Of a stretch of DNA of 64,000 nucleotides, positions 43,611 through 50,838 are shown one piece after another; within the stretch, counting starts at the first letter, position 1, and each line of letters opens with the position of its first letter. The translations under genes and the position numbers were made by a program. The notes beneath the pieces are model-generated. The model worked only from the letters and a program-made list of their open reading frames with translations. It did not search any database and was not told the origin of the DNA. This stretch comes from Lentisalinibacter sediminis. Lineage in GTDB: Bacteria; Pseudomonadota; Gammaproteobacteria; Steroidobacterales; Woeseiaceae. The stretch is from NCBI RefSeq assembly GCF_040706615.1, contig NZ_JAPDRF010000006.1, positions 124,001 through 188,000 on the forward strand, written 5' to 3'.

Positions 43611-44771
43611 TCATCGATTTCTGCCGTAGTTTTCGTGGCTGCTGACCCATTCCTCGGCAATCACCGCGGCGCCCAGGGACAGCTCGCCGCAGAGCACGGT
43701 TGCGGCGATGATCTCGGCCAGCTTGCGGGCCTTGCCGGGACCGTAGCAGCCCAGCGATTCGAGGCACTCGCGCTGGGTGGCGAGCCCGGTGCCGCCGCCG
43801 TAGCTGGCGACGATCAGCGACGGCAGCGTGATGGAGTAGTAATAGTCGCCGGTGCGGGTGACCTCGGCGTAGGTGAACGCGGCGTGGGACTCCGCCACGT
43901 TCGCCTCGTCCTGCCCGGTGGCGATGAAGGTGGCGGCGATGCCGTTTGCCGGGTGCACGCCGTTGGAGACGGCACCGGCCATGAGCGCGCCGAGTTGGGA
44001 TACCCGACGCGTTGCGTGCAACTGTTCCGCCGAGACCCGCATGCGGTCACGAAGCAGCGCATCCGGCACGGTCACCTCGGCGATCACCCGCTTGCCACGG
44101 CTGCGCAGCGAGTTGAGTGCCGAGTGCTTCTTGTCGGTGTCCATGTTGCCCGACAGGTAGTACTCCACGCGGCCGTAGTTCTCGATGATCCAGTGACAGG
44201 CGGCCAGCGTGGCCTTGCCCGCCATGTTCTGGCCGGCCGCGTCGCCGGTGGTGTAATTGAAGCGCAGATAGAGCATGCGGCTGGCCGCATACTGCTCGAT
44301 GTCGCGCAGCGTGCCTATGCTCGTCGTGGCCTCCGCCGCTGCCTTGATGCCGGCGAAGTTCTCCGACACCCACTCGCCGAAGGCCCGGGCTTCCCGCGCA
44401 CTGGGGAACAGGAACACCGGCGCGCGCTGCATGGCGTCGTCGGCGATGGTGGTGGTGATGCCGCCCGCCTCCCGGGTGAGGCTCATGCCCCGGTTGTAGC
44501 TCGCCACCAGCGTGCCCTCGGTGGTGGCCATGGGCACGTAGAACTCGCCCTCGGCGTATTCGCCGTTCACCAGCAGCGGGCCGGCGAAACCGACGGGCAT
44601 CTGCGCGACGCCGGTGAAGTTCTCGACGTTGCCCCGCACGGTGGCGGGATCCAGGGAGTAGTGTCCGAGATGGTCGAGGCGGGTGCCGGTCTGCTCCTCG
44701 ATGAAGTCCCGACGGCTCCGTACCGCCTCTTCCGAATAATCGTTGTCGCGATCGCGAGGGATTCTGGGCAT
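43611..44771 (-). CDS. Class I-like hydroxymethylglutaryl-CoA reductase
   Basis: The 386-residue protein reads GVAQMPVGFAGPLLVNG, VPMATTEGTLVASYNRG (catalytic Glu), MDTDKKHSALNSL (catalytic Lys), FIATGQDEANVAESHA (catalytic Asp) and a C-terminal SSHENYGRNR (catalytic His). All four known catalytic residues of HMG-CoA reductase are present, and the spacing fits class I enzymes. The enzyme makes mevalonate from HMG-CoA with NAD(P)H. Most Gammaproteobacteria use the MEP pathway instead, and no other mevalonate gene is in the window. Confidence 0.92.
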   Translation of the reverse strand: MPRIPRDRDNDYSEEAVRSRRDFIEEQTGTRLDHLGHYSLDPATVRGNVENFTGVAQMPVGFAGPLLVNGEYAEGEFYVPMATTEGTLVASYNRGMSLTREAGGITTTIADDAMQRAPVFLFPSAREARAFGEWVSENFAGIKAAAEATTSIGTLRDIEQYAASRMLYLRFNYTTGDAAGQNMAGKATLAACHWIIENYGRVEYYLSGNMDTDKKHSALNSLRSRGKRVIAEVTVPDALLRDRMRVSAEQLHATRRVSQLGALMAGAVSNGVHPANGIAATFIATGQDEANVAESHAAFTYAEVTRTGDYYYSITLPSLIVASYGGGTGLATQRECLESLGCYGPGKARKLAEIIAATVLCGELSLGAAVIAEEWVSSHENYGRNR

Positions 44772-44800
44772 GGGTGCCTCCGTTCTTGTTGTTTTGGCGA

Positions 44801-44836
44801 ATTATATCTAATCAATATCCAATCGATATCGGATCG
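44801..44836 (-). promoter_or_regulatory. TATAAT box and 11-bp tandem repeat upstream of HMG-CoA reductase
   Basis: On the minus strand a perfect TATAAT (44801-44806) lies 29 bp before the HMG-CoA reductase ATG. Overlapping and upstream of it stand three 11-bp units on the plus strand: ATATCTAATCA (44804-44814), ATATCCAATCG and ATATCGGATCG. The last merges with a REP-like unit. No good -35 is visible, so an activator bound to the repeats is a possibility. Confidence 0.6.
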
Positions 44837-44855
44837 GGCCTGAAGGCCCTCCTAC
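44833..44855. repeat. Single inverted REP-like unit between divergent genes (locus 17)
   Basis: One inverted unit (GGGCCTGAAGGCCC, ending CTACA) directly abuts the 11-bp tandem repeat and lies 20 bp before the SOUL start. Confidence 0.88.
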
Positions 44856-44874
44856 ATGCCAAGTGAGGTTCTGC

Positions 44875-45510
44875 ATGCGTCCAGCCGTTGCCATAATCAC
44901 TGCCGTCGTTTCTTTGATGCTGACGGGGACTGCCATGGCGTACGAGGAACCGGAATACCGGGTGCTCGCCGAGCGCGAGGAGTACGAGATCCGCGCCTAC
45001 CAGCCCTATCTGGTGGCCGAGACGGTCGTGGAGGGCGATTACGGCGAGAGCGGCAGCAAGGGCTTCCGCATCCTGGCGGGCTACATCTTCGGCGACAACC
45101 AGGCGTCGGAGAAGATGTCCATGACCGCGCCGGTCACCCGCGAGCCCGCCGAGAGCGTGAAGATGAACATGACCGTGCCGGTGATCTCCGAGCGCGTGGC
45201 CGGGGCGGAGCGCTACCGCTACCAGTTCGTGATGGAGCGCAAGTACACCCGGGAGACGCTGCCCGTGCCTGAGGACGAACGGGTGACCATCCGGGAGATC
45301 CCCGCACGCAGCATGGCCGTGCACCGCTACTCGGGGCGCTGGACCGCGTCCAACTTCGAGAAACACACGGCCATCCTGCTCCGCGCACTCGAGCGCGACG
45401 GCATCGAGATCGTCGGCACACCGCAGTCCGCCGCCTACAACGCGCCGTTCATGCCGCCGTTCCTGCGCCGCAACGAGATACTGGTGGAGATAGACCCGAA
45501 CACCCTGTAG
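44875..45510 (+). CDS. SOUL-family heme-binding protein, secreted
   Basis: ATG 44875 with GAGG upstream gives 211 residues: a signal peptide (AIITAVVSLMLTGTAMA), then the SOUL pattern YRVLAEREEYEIRAYQPYLVAETVVEGDY, FRILAGYIFGDNQASEKMSMTAPVTRE and IPARSMAVHRYSGRW. SOUL proteins bind heme or tetrapyrroles. GTG 44863 is an alternative start. The stop TAG (45508-45510) is a REP foot. Confidence 0.93.
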   Translation: MRPAVAIITAVVSLMLTGTAMAYEEPEYRVLAEREEYEIRAYQPYLVAETVVEGDYGESGSKGFRILAGYIFGDNQASEKMSMTAPVTREPAESVKMNMTVPVISERVAGAERYRYQFVMERKYTRETLPVPEDERVTIREIPARSMAVHRYSGRWTASNFEKHTAILLRALERDGIEIVGTPQSAAYNAPFMPPFLRRNEILVEIDPNTL

Positions 45511-45562
45511 GAGGGGCTTTAGCCCCGATCCCTTGAACAATCGGGCCTGAAGGCCCTCCTAC
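45507..45562. repeat. REP-like pair between convergent genes (locus 18)
   Basis: A plus unit GGGGCTTTAGCCCC and an inverted unit GGGCCTGAAGGCCC; the plus unit provides the SOUL gene's stop codon. Confidence 0.92.
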
Positions 45563-45567
45563 GGCCG

Positions 45568-46023
45568 TTACGCCGCCAGCGGCGTCGGATTCACCAGCCG
45601 CTCGAAATCCGCGTAAGCCATGCGGATCAGTTCGCTGTGGGAGCCGGCGTTGAAGGCGATCTCGTCGTCCTCCCGGAGTGCCGCCGAAACGAACACCTTC
45701 ATGTCGTAGAGGTTGCCGAAGGGCGGCATCGCCCCGGTCTCGCAGTCCGGGAAGCGTTCCTTGAACTCGTATTCGCCGGCGAGTTCCACCTCGTCGGCGC
45801 CCAGCGCCTCCGTCAGATGCACAAGCTTCACGTGGTCCGAGGCCGGCACCACGATCATCGCCAGTTCGCCGTCGATCTTCACCATCACCGTCTTGGCCAG
45901 CTCCTTGCCGGGGATGTGCGCCCGTTCGGCGATCTCCTGGGCGGTGAAGGCGGGCGAATGGCCGATGGTGACGTACTTGACGTTCTCTCGGTCGAGGAAT
46001 TCCTTCAGTCTGGTAACAGGCAT
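45568..46023 (-). CDS. YbaK/ProX-type aminoacyl-tRNA deacylase
   Basis: The 151-residue protein reads HSPAFTAQEIAERAHIPGKELAKTVMVKIDGELAMIVVPAS and the glycine-containing loop GAMPPFGNLYDMKVFVS, as in the YbaK/EbsC editing domain. The conserved Lys (GKELAKTVMV) for 2'-OH activation is present. It hydrolyses mischarged tRNA (for example Cys-tRNA-Pro or Ala-tRNA-Pro); which one is not clear from sequence. Confidence 0.93.
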   Translation of the reverse strand: MPVTRLKEFLDRENVKYVTIGHSPAFTAQEIAERAHIPGKELAKTVMVKIDGELAMIVVPASDHVKLVHLTEALGADEVELAGEYEFKERFPDCETGAMPPFGNLYDMKVFVSAALREDDEIAFNAGSHSELIRMAYADFERLVNPTPLAA

Positions 46024-46050
46024 GGCCGTCTCCTTGTCTCCCGCGGGAAA

Positions 46051-46074
46051 CCGGGCAGGCCCGGGCCTGCCCGG
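46051..46074. other. Perfect 12-bp inverted repeat upstream of YbaK-type gene
   Basis: CCGGGCAGGCCC is followed directly by its complement GGGCCTGCCCGG. It lies between the ZIP gene end (46153) and the YbaK-type start (46023), both on the minus strand. It could be a terminator without a T run, or an operator. It is not a member of the REP family (no GTAG foot). Confidence 0.6.
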
Positions 46075-46152
46075 ACAAGACCAAGATAACGCGTTGTCGC
46101 CCCCCGGGAAACTCCCGGAAACTGCATAGGTGCGGCCGGCCGCATGCCCCGG

Positions 46153-46875
46153 TCAGCTCCCCTCCACCAGAAGCTGGCCGAGCATGCCGAGTGCGAAACC
46201 GAGCACGGCGCCGAGCGTGGGGCCCCAGTGACGCTCGAGACGGGACTGGGGCGCGATATCCTGGAACAGCAGATAGAGTATCCCCCCGGCGGCGAACAGC
46301 ATCACCGCGCCCAGCGCTACCGGATAATCCGGGCCCCAGTACCAGCCGAGCAGGCCTACCGCCGGGCCCAGCAAGGTGAGCCAGGCCATTTTCAGCAGGG
46401 TACGCTCCGGGCCCGACTTGCCGGCAGCTGCCAGCTCCCGGTAGGCGTTGAAGCCCTCCGGCAGGTTCTGCAGACCGATGAGCAGTGCCAGCAGCGGTGC
46501 GGCGCCGGCGCCCGTGGCGAACATCCCGCCCAGCGCGAGGGACTCCGGCAGGTAGTCCATGAGCATCGCGCTCAGCTGAGGGGACTCACGGCGGCGTAGT
46601 CCGAGATAGCGCTCGACGGCGAAGAAGACGCCGCCGCCGGCGAGAAAGGCCGCGCAGGACAGCACCGCCGAATCCGTGTAGTGGCTGCCCTCCGGCACGA
46701 GGACCAGAGCCACGGCGGAGACGAGTACGCCGCCGCCGAACGCGATCACGCCGTGGCGGAATTCCCGCTCTAGCCATTGCGGCCGGATACGCTCCAGCCG
46801 GGCGAAAAGACCGCCGACGACGATGCAGGTGCCTGCACCGGTGGTGCAAAGCAGCATGATCACGAAGTCCCGCAA
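46153..46875 (-). CDS. ZIP-family metal transporter (first copy)
   Basis: The 240-residue protein has about eight helices with the ZIP metal-site sequences MDYLPESLALGGMF (helix 4) and LIGLQNLPEGFNAYRE (helix 5). The usual HN-x-P-E of helix 4 is replaced by DYLPES, so the binding site may have changed specificity. It is close to the cytochrome c gene (20 bp), in the same direction. Confidence 0.85.
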   Translation of the reverse strand: MRDFVIMLLCTTGAGTCIVVGGLFARLERIRPQWLEREFRHGVIAFGGGVLVSAVALVLVPEGSHYTDSAVLSCAAFLAGGGVFFAVERYLGLRRRESPQLSAMLMDYLPESLALGGMFATGAGAAPLLALLIGLQNLPEGFNAYRELAAAGKSGPERTLLKMAWLTLLGPAVGLLGWYWGPDYPVALGAVMLFAAGGILYLLFQDIAPQSRLERHWGPTLGAVLGFALGMLGQLLVEGS

Positions 46876-46894
46876 CGGGCTGTTCCCCGAGGGC

Positions 46895-47494
46895 CTACTC
46901 CGCCGCGTCGGCGGGCCGGTAGCTGGCGTAGTAGTTCACCAGCGCGCCGATGTCGCCCGGCTCGAGCTCGGCCAGTTCGTGGGCCATGGCCGGCAGCAGG
47001 GCCTCCCGATCGCCGGCGAGATAGGCCTCGATGGCGAAGCGCAGATATTCCCTGCGCTGACCGTGCAGCGGTATGCAGATGGCGAAGTCCGCCTGCCTGC
47101 TGTCCGGCCGTGCATGGCAGGCCCCGCAGTGCTGGCGGTGCAGCGCGGCGCCCTCCTCGGCCAGTGCCTCGTCGAAGGTCTGGTCGAGCGCCTGGCGCTC
47201 CTTGGCGCCGTAGTAGTTGGCGATGGCGAACACCGTGTCCTCGTCGAGCTCTGCCACCGTCTCGCACATCTTCGGCTCCCGCACGCAGCGCCGTGCGCCG
47301 TCGATGTAGGCGAAGACGGCCTCCTCGATGTGTCCGGCGGGTATGCCGGCGAGCACGGGAATCATGGGATCACCCTTGCCCATGCCATCCGCGCCGTGGC
47401 ATTCGGCGCAGGCATCCACCGCGTCGGGCCTGGCCGTTGCCAGAGCCGGCAGAGCAAATAGTGCGAGCAGGCAGAAGCGGAATCGCTGTTTCAT
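46895..47494 (-). CDS. Secreted diheme c-type cytochrome (c4/c553-like)
   Basis: ATG 47494 follows GGGGGAAGC. The 199-residue protein has a signal peptide (RFCLLALFALPALATA) and two heme-binding CxxCH motifs, ACAECHGADG (about 30) and CGACHARPD (about 130), each in a separate cytochrome c domain, as in cytochrome c4. It transfers electrons in the periplasm. The long frame that runs upstream to 48619 is not coding. Confidence 0.9.
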   Translation of the reverse strand: MKQRFRFCLLALFALPALATARPDAVDACAECHGADGMGKGDPMIPVLAGIPAGHIEEAVFAYIDGARRCVREPKMCETVAELDEDTVFAIANYYGAKERQALDQTFDEALAEEGAALHRQHCGACHARPDSRQADFAICIPLHGQRREYLRFAIEAYLAGDREALLPAMAHELAELEPGDIGALVNYYASYRPADAAE

Positions 47495-47577
47495 GCTTCC
47501 CCCGAGACGTTGCTTCCCTTGTGAGACTGTAGGCAGGGAAAGAGCGCCGGGGAATAAGGGGATGACGCGGGTGGCGC

Positions 47578-48345
47578 TCAGGAACCCGCAAGGCCGGCGG
47601 CGGCGATGCCTCCGCCGGCGAGCAGCAGCACCGCCCCCAGCGGCTCGCCGATGCGCCGGCCCCAGCTCGCGTTCTTCTCCACTGCCATGATCAGCCCGAG
47701 CACGAACATCCACAGGAGATTCGCGCTGGCCGCGGCGAACATGAGCAGCATCAGCGCCCAGCAGCAGCCGGCGCAGAACAGGCCGTGATCGACGCCGATG
47801 CGCCAAGCCCGACGCACGTCTCCCGCGTTCGCGCTCCAGCGCGAAAGCACAAAGCCCAGCGGGGCACGGCACTGCTCCAGGCAGCGGTACTTCAGCGCCG
47901 AGAACTGGAAGGCGCCGGCCAGCACAAACAGGCCGGCGGCGGGCGCCCAGGCCGGGAGCGGCAGCTCCAGCAGGCCGAACGCCCGGCCCGCGGCAAAGAC
48001 GAGCGCGCCGAGAATCGCCCACACGACCAGATAGCCGACGGTGAAGACGCCGACCAGGGCCGGCGCGTGCCGGCGGCGGCGCACCAGCCGTCGGAATATC
48101 TCCACCAGGGGGAACGTGCTCGGCAGCATCATGGCCACCGTCATGAGCGTCCAGCCCACCACGAATGCCGCAGCCGTCACTGGCAGCGGCAGGGCGTGGC
48201 CGGCATGGGCGTGCGCGCCGCCGTGGGCGTGGAACAGGGCGCCCCAGGGAGTCCGTTCCAGCCACCACAGCAGCGCCCATGCCGCCGCGACGGTCCCGCC
48301 GAGCGAGACCGCGAGCCAGCTCTGATAGCGGGTGTTCGGGTTCAT
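47578..48345 (-). CDS. DUF2182 integral membrane protein
   Basis: The 255-residue protein has about seven helices and the DUF2182 motifs GWTLMTVAMMLPSTFPLVEIF, FQFSALKYRCLEQCRAPLGF and VDHGLFCAGCCWALMLLMFA. Conserved Met, Cys and His, including an HAHGGAHAHAGH run, suggest metal binding. DUF2182 genes are often next to DUF1326 genes, as here (53-bp gap). Function unknown. Confidence 0.9.
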   Translation of the reverse strand: MNPNTRYQSWLAVSLGGTVAAAWALLWWLERTPWGALFHAHGGAHAHAGHALPLPVTAAAFVVGWTLMTVAMMLPSTFPLVEIFRRLVRRRRHAPALVGVFTVGYLVVWAILGALVFAAGRAFGLLELPLPAWAPAAGLFVLAGAFQFSALKYRCLEQCRAPLGFVLSRWSANAGDVRRAWRIGVDHGLFCAGCCWALMLLMFAAASANLLWMFVLGLIMAVEKNASWGRRIGEPLGAVLLLAGGGIAAAGLAGS

Positions 48346-48398
48346 GCGACGACCCTGCCGCGGCGCCCGGCCGCGGGACGGCGCGCTCTGCCGCCGGG

Positions 48399-49013
48399 TC
48401 AGGCGGCCTCGTCGTAGTCGAACACGAACGGGCCGGATATCGCGTTGTGGCCGGAGATATCGATGTCCTGGCCCAGCTCCTCGCTCTTCTGGCGGTAGCG
48501 GGTCGCCTTGCCGACGTAGGCAGGCGAGCCCGGGATGGTCGAGAAGACGGAACCCACCAGCTTGGTCGGCTCGCCGCTCGGGCCCACGTAGGGCTCGAGA
48601 TCCGCTTCGACGACGTCACCGATGCTGAACCGGCCCTTGCCCTCTTCCACGTCGCAGACGATGGGCGCCCGGCGGACGTCGATGAGCTCGCTGACCAGTT
48701 GCGCGAGGTCGGCGATGGGCCCGCCGGCTTCGCCGAGGAAGACGCGGCGCAGCGCGGCCTCCTGCTCGTCGGTGGCGGTGTCGTTCAGATACGCGATCTC
48801 CCGCCAGTTGCCGTCGAACACGTTGCCGGGGATGTGGACCACGCCGACCCAGGTCAGGCCGGAGACGTCCACGCGGTCGATCTCGCCGCTGCGGATGTGG
48901 TAGGCCAGCGAGGAGTCGCAGGTGCCGCCGTCCGGGTTCTCGCCCACCCAGCACGGACACAGCGTTTCGCAGGTGCAGACCTCGAGGAGGTCACCTTCCA
49001 GGTGATAAGGCAT
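48399..49013 (-). CDS. DUF1326 domain protein
   Basis: The 204-residue protein begins MPYHLEGDLLEVCTCETLCPCWVGENPDGGTCDSSLAYHI, with the CTC and CPC cysteine motifs typical of DUF1326, then a beta-rich body ending with GPFVFDYDEAA. It pairs with the downstream DUF2182 gene. Start 49013 is preferred over 49037. Function unknown; the cysteines suggest metal handling. Confidence 0.92.
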   Translation of the reverse strand: MPYHLEGDLLEVCTCETLCPCWVGENPDGGTCDSSLAYHIRSGEIDRVDVSGLTWVGVVHIPGNVFDGNWREIAYLNDTATDEQEAALRRVFLGEAGGPIADLAQLVSELIDVRRAPIVCDVEEGKGRFSIGDVVEADLEPYVGPSGEPTKLVGSVFSTIPGSPAYVGKATRYRQKSEELGQDIDISGHNAISGPFVFDYDEAA

Positions 49014-49192
49014 TTGAGTTTCTCCCCCGCGCGTCACGGGAACCGCGCCTGGGCAGGTAAGTCCCGCGACGGATTACGCGGATTTACGTGTGTATGACCC
49101 GAGGCTAACGCCGCGTCGCCGGGCGGGTCAAGCGGGGCCGGCGCCGGATGTTAGCCCGCGGGCATGTATCCGCAAGCCACAGGATTCCGACC

Positions 49193-49357
49193 ATGACTGT
49201 CCCCGTATGGGTATTGCTCGCCTTCGCCGGTTGGACGCTGCTGCACATCGGCACGAAGCCCGGCGAGTTCACCGCGGGGCCGCGATTCGCGTTCTTTCTT
49301 GTGCAGCTGGCGTGCATGGTGGCGACGGGCGGCATCGTGATCGCCCGGGCCCTGTAA
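49193..49357 (+). CDS. Small membrane protein, possible MAPEG-like fragment
   Basis: The 54-residue frame has two hydrophobic helices (VPVWVLLAFAGWTLLHIGT and AFFLVQLACMVATGGIVIA). The phrase VPVWVLLAFAGWTLL recalls the first helix of MAPEG-fold membrane proteins, which are usually about 130 residues; if related, this is a short remnant. No clear ribosome site. Confidence 0.4.
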   Translation: MTVPVWVLLAFAGWTLLHIGTKPGEFTAGPRFAFFLVQLACMVATGGIVIARAL

Positions 49358-49414
49358 CGCAGGCCGTCTCAAGCAGTCCCTGGGAAGCATTCCCTGGGAA
49401 GCAGCCCCGGTGGA

Positions 49415-49834
49415 TCAGCCGCCGAAGCCCTCGCCCTCGTCCGCCTCGCTCATGCGGATGAGCCGGCTGTCGGCCACCGCGGCCTGGCGGTGCTTCACGG
49501 CCTTCTGGTAGTCCGGGTCGGTGACCATCTCGAGGAAGGCGCCGGCCGTCGGATAGCGAGCCACGAACACCAGATCCCAGTGCTTGTCCGAGGGGCCGAT
49601 CACCATCAGCTCCGGCTTCGCCCGCCAGACGATCTCGCCGCCGACGCGTTGGAAGATGGGGCCGCTGTCCCGGCCGTAGGCAGCATAGGCCTCGGCGCCG
49701 GTGGCCTCGCGGCCGTCCGCATAGGCGGCTTTGTCGCGGAAGCGCAGGAAGTTCAGCATCAGTATGGGTTGATCCCGGGGCAGATTCTTGAAGGCGTCGA
49801 ACTGGTCGCGTTCCGGGTCGATGTATCCGGTCAT
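49415..49834 (-). CDS. DUF1330 family protein
   Basis: The 139-residue protein (PILMLNFLRFRDKAAYADG, YAAYGRDSGPIFQRVGGEIVWRAKPELMVIG, WDLVFVARYPTAGAFLEMVTDPDYQKAVKHRQAAVADSRLI) fits the dimeric alpha/beta-barrel DUF1330 family, of unknown function. Start at ATG 49834. It is divergent from the ArsR gene. Confidence 0.9.
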   Translation of the reverse strand: MTGYIDPERDQFDAFKNLPRDQPILMLNFLRFRDKAAYADGREATGAEAYAAYGRDSGPIFQRVGGEIVWRAKPELMVIGPSDKHWDLVFVARYPTAGAFLEMVTDPDYQKAVKHRQAAVADSRLIRMSEADEGEGFGG

Positions 49835-49949
49835 GGTGCGGCTCCCACAGTCAGCGGAGTCGGCAGGATAGCAAAGCGGCGGTGGCACGCCGGCCTTGAC
49901 GCAGTCGGGTGCTACCTCTATTCTTCACCTAAAAGTATTAATGATTGCC

Positions 49950-50288
49950 ATGCGGACCAATGACCTTCTGGACAATACGATGATCGCCCTCGCCGACCCG
50001 GTGCGAAGACGCATCCTTGAGCGGCTCGAGGCGGGCGAGGCGCGGGTGACCGACCTGGCCCAGCCGTTCGACATCTCGCTCAACTCCGTCTCCAAGCACA
50101 TCCGGCTGCTGGAGCGGGCCGGGCTGGTGCGGCGGCGGCGCGCCGGGCGCGAGCATTTTCTGTCGCTGGATCCCGCGCCGCTGGATGCGGCCGCGGCATG
50201 GATAGAGGAGCGGCGGCGGTTCTGGGCCGGACGGCTGGATGCCCTGGAAGAGGCGATCGCCGCGGACGGGCACGACACGGGGGAATGA
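49950..50288 (+). CDS. ArsR-family transcriptional regulator
   Basis: From ATG 49950 (49941 is also possible) the protein of 112 residues has an ArsR wHTH (LADPVRRRILERLEAGEARVTDLAQPFDISLNSVSKHIRLLERAGLVRRRRAGREHFLSL). No metal-binding Cys set of ArsR/SmtB type is present, which fits the class paired with SRPBCC proteins. The next gene starts 3 bp later. Confidence 0.92.
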   Translation: MRTNDLLDNTMIALADPVRRRILERLEAGEARVTDLAQPFDISLNSVSKHIRLLERAGLVRRRRAGREHFLSLDPAPLDAAAAWIEERRRFWAGRLDALEEAIAADGHDTGE

Positions 50289-50291
50289 AGC

Positions 50292-50825
50292 ATGAACGAG
50301 TACGGTGAATGCCATGCACCGGGGTGCATCCGCTTCGAGCGGCTGCTGAGGGCGCCGGCCGATGTGGTCTGGGAGTATCTGGTGAATGGGGAGAAGCGCT
50401 CGCGTTGGCTTGCGGACGGCGAGTTCGAACTGCGCGCGGGAGGCCGGGCCGAGTTCCTGTTCCGGAACGGGAATCTCTGCCGGCCCGGCGACGAGCCGCC
50501 GGAGAAGTACCGGTCCCTGTCCGCGGAGGTTCGGCTCGAGGGCCGCGTGCTGGAGGTGGACGCACCGTCGCGACTGGTCCTCGAGTGGCCGTCGGATCAG
50601 GGGCCGCCGAGCATCGTGACGTTCGAGCTGGAGGCAAGGGGCAGCGAGACGCTGCTGAGACTGACGGAGACCGGACTGGCCGCGCGCGGCGACCTGCTCG
50701 GAGCCGCCGCCGGCTGGCATGCCCACCTCGACATACTGGCGGCGCTGGCGGGCAGTGGCCCGTCGCCCTCGTTCTGGTCGAATCACACCCGGCTGGAAGC
50801 CGAGTACGGACTCCGGCTGTCCTGA
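50292..50825 (+). CDS. SRPBCC/AHSA1-domain protein in operon with ArsR
   Basis: The 177-residue protein has IRFERLLRAPADVVWEYLVNGEKRSRWLADGEFELRAGGRAEF and a C-terminal amphipathic helix (GWHAHLDILAALAG), the AHSA1-type START fold with a hydrophobic cavity. ArsR-SRPBCC pairs are common; ligand unknown. Confidence 0.92.
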   Translation: MNEYGECHAPGCIRFERLLRAPADVVWEYLVNGEKRSRWLADGEFELRAGGRAEFLFRNGNLCRPGDEPPEKYRSLSAEVRLEGRVLEVDAPSRLVLEWPSDQGPPSIVTFELEARGSETLLRLTETGLAARGDLLGAAAGWHAHLDILAALAGSGPSPSFWSNHTRLEAEYGLRLS

Positions 50826-50838
50826 GCGTCCGAACCGG

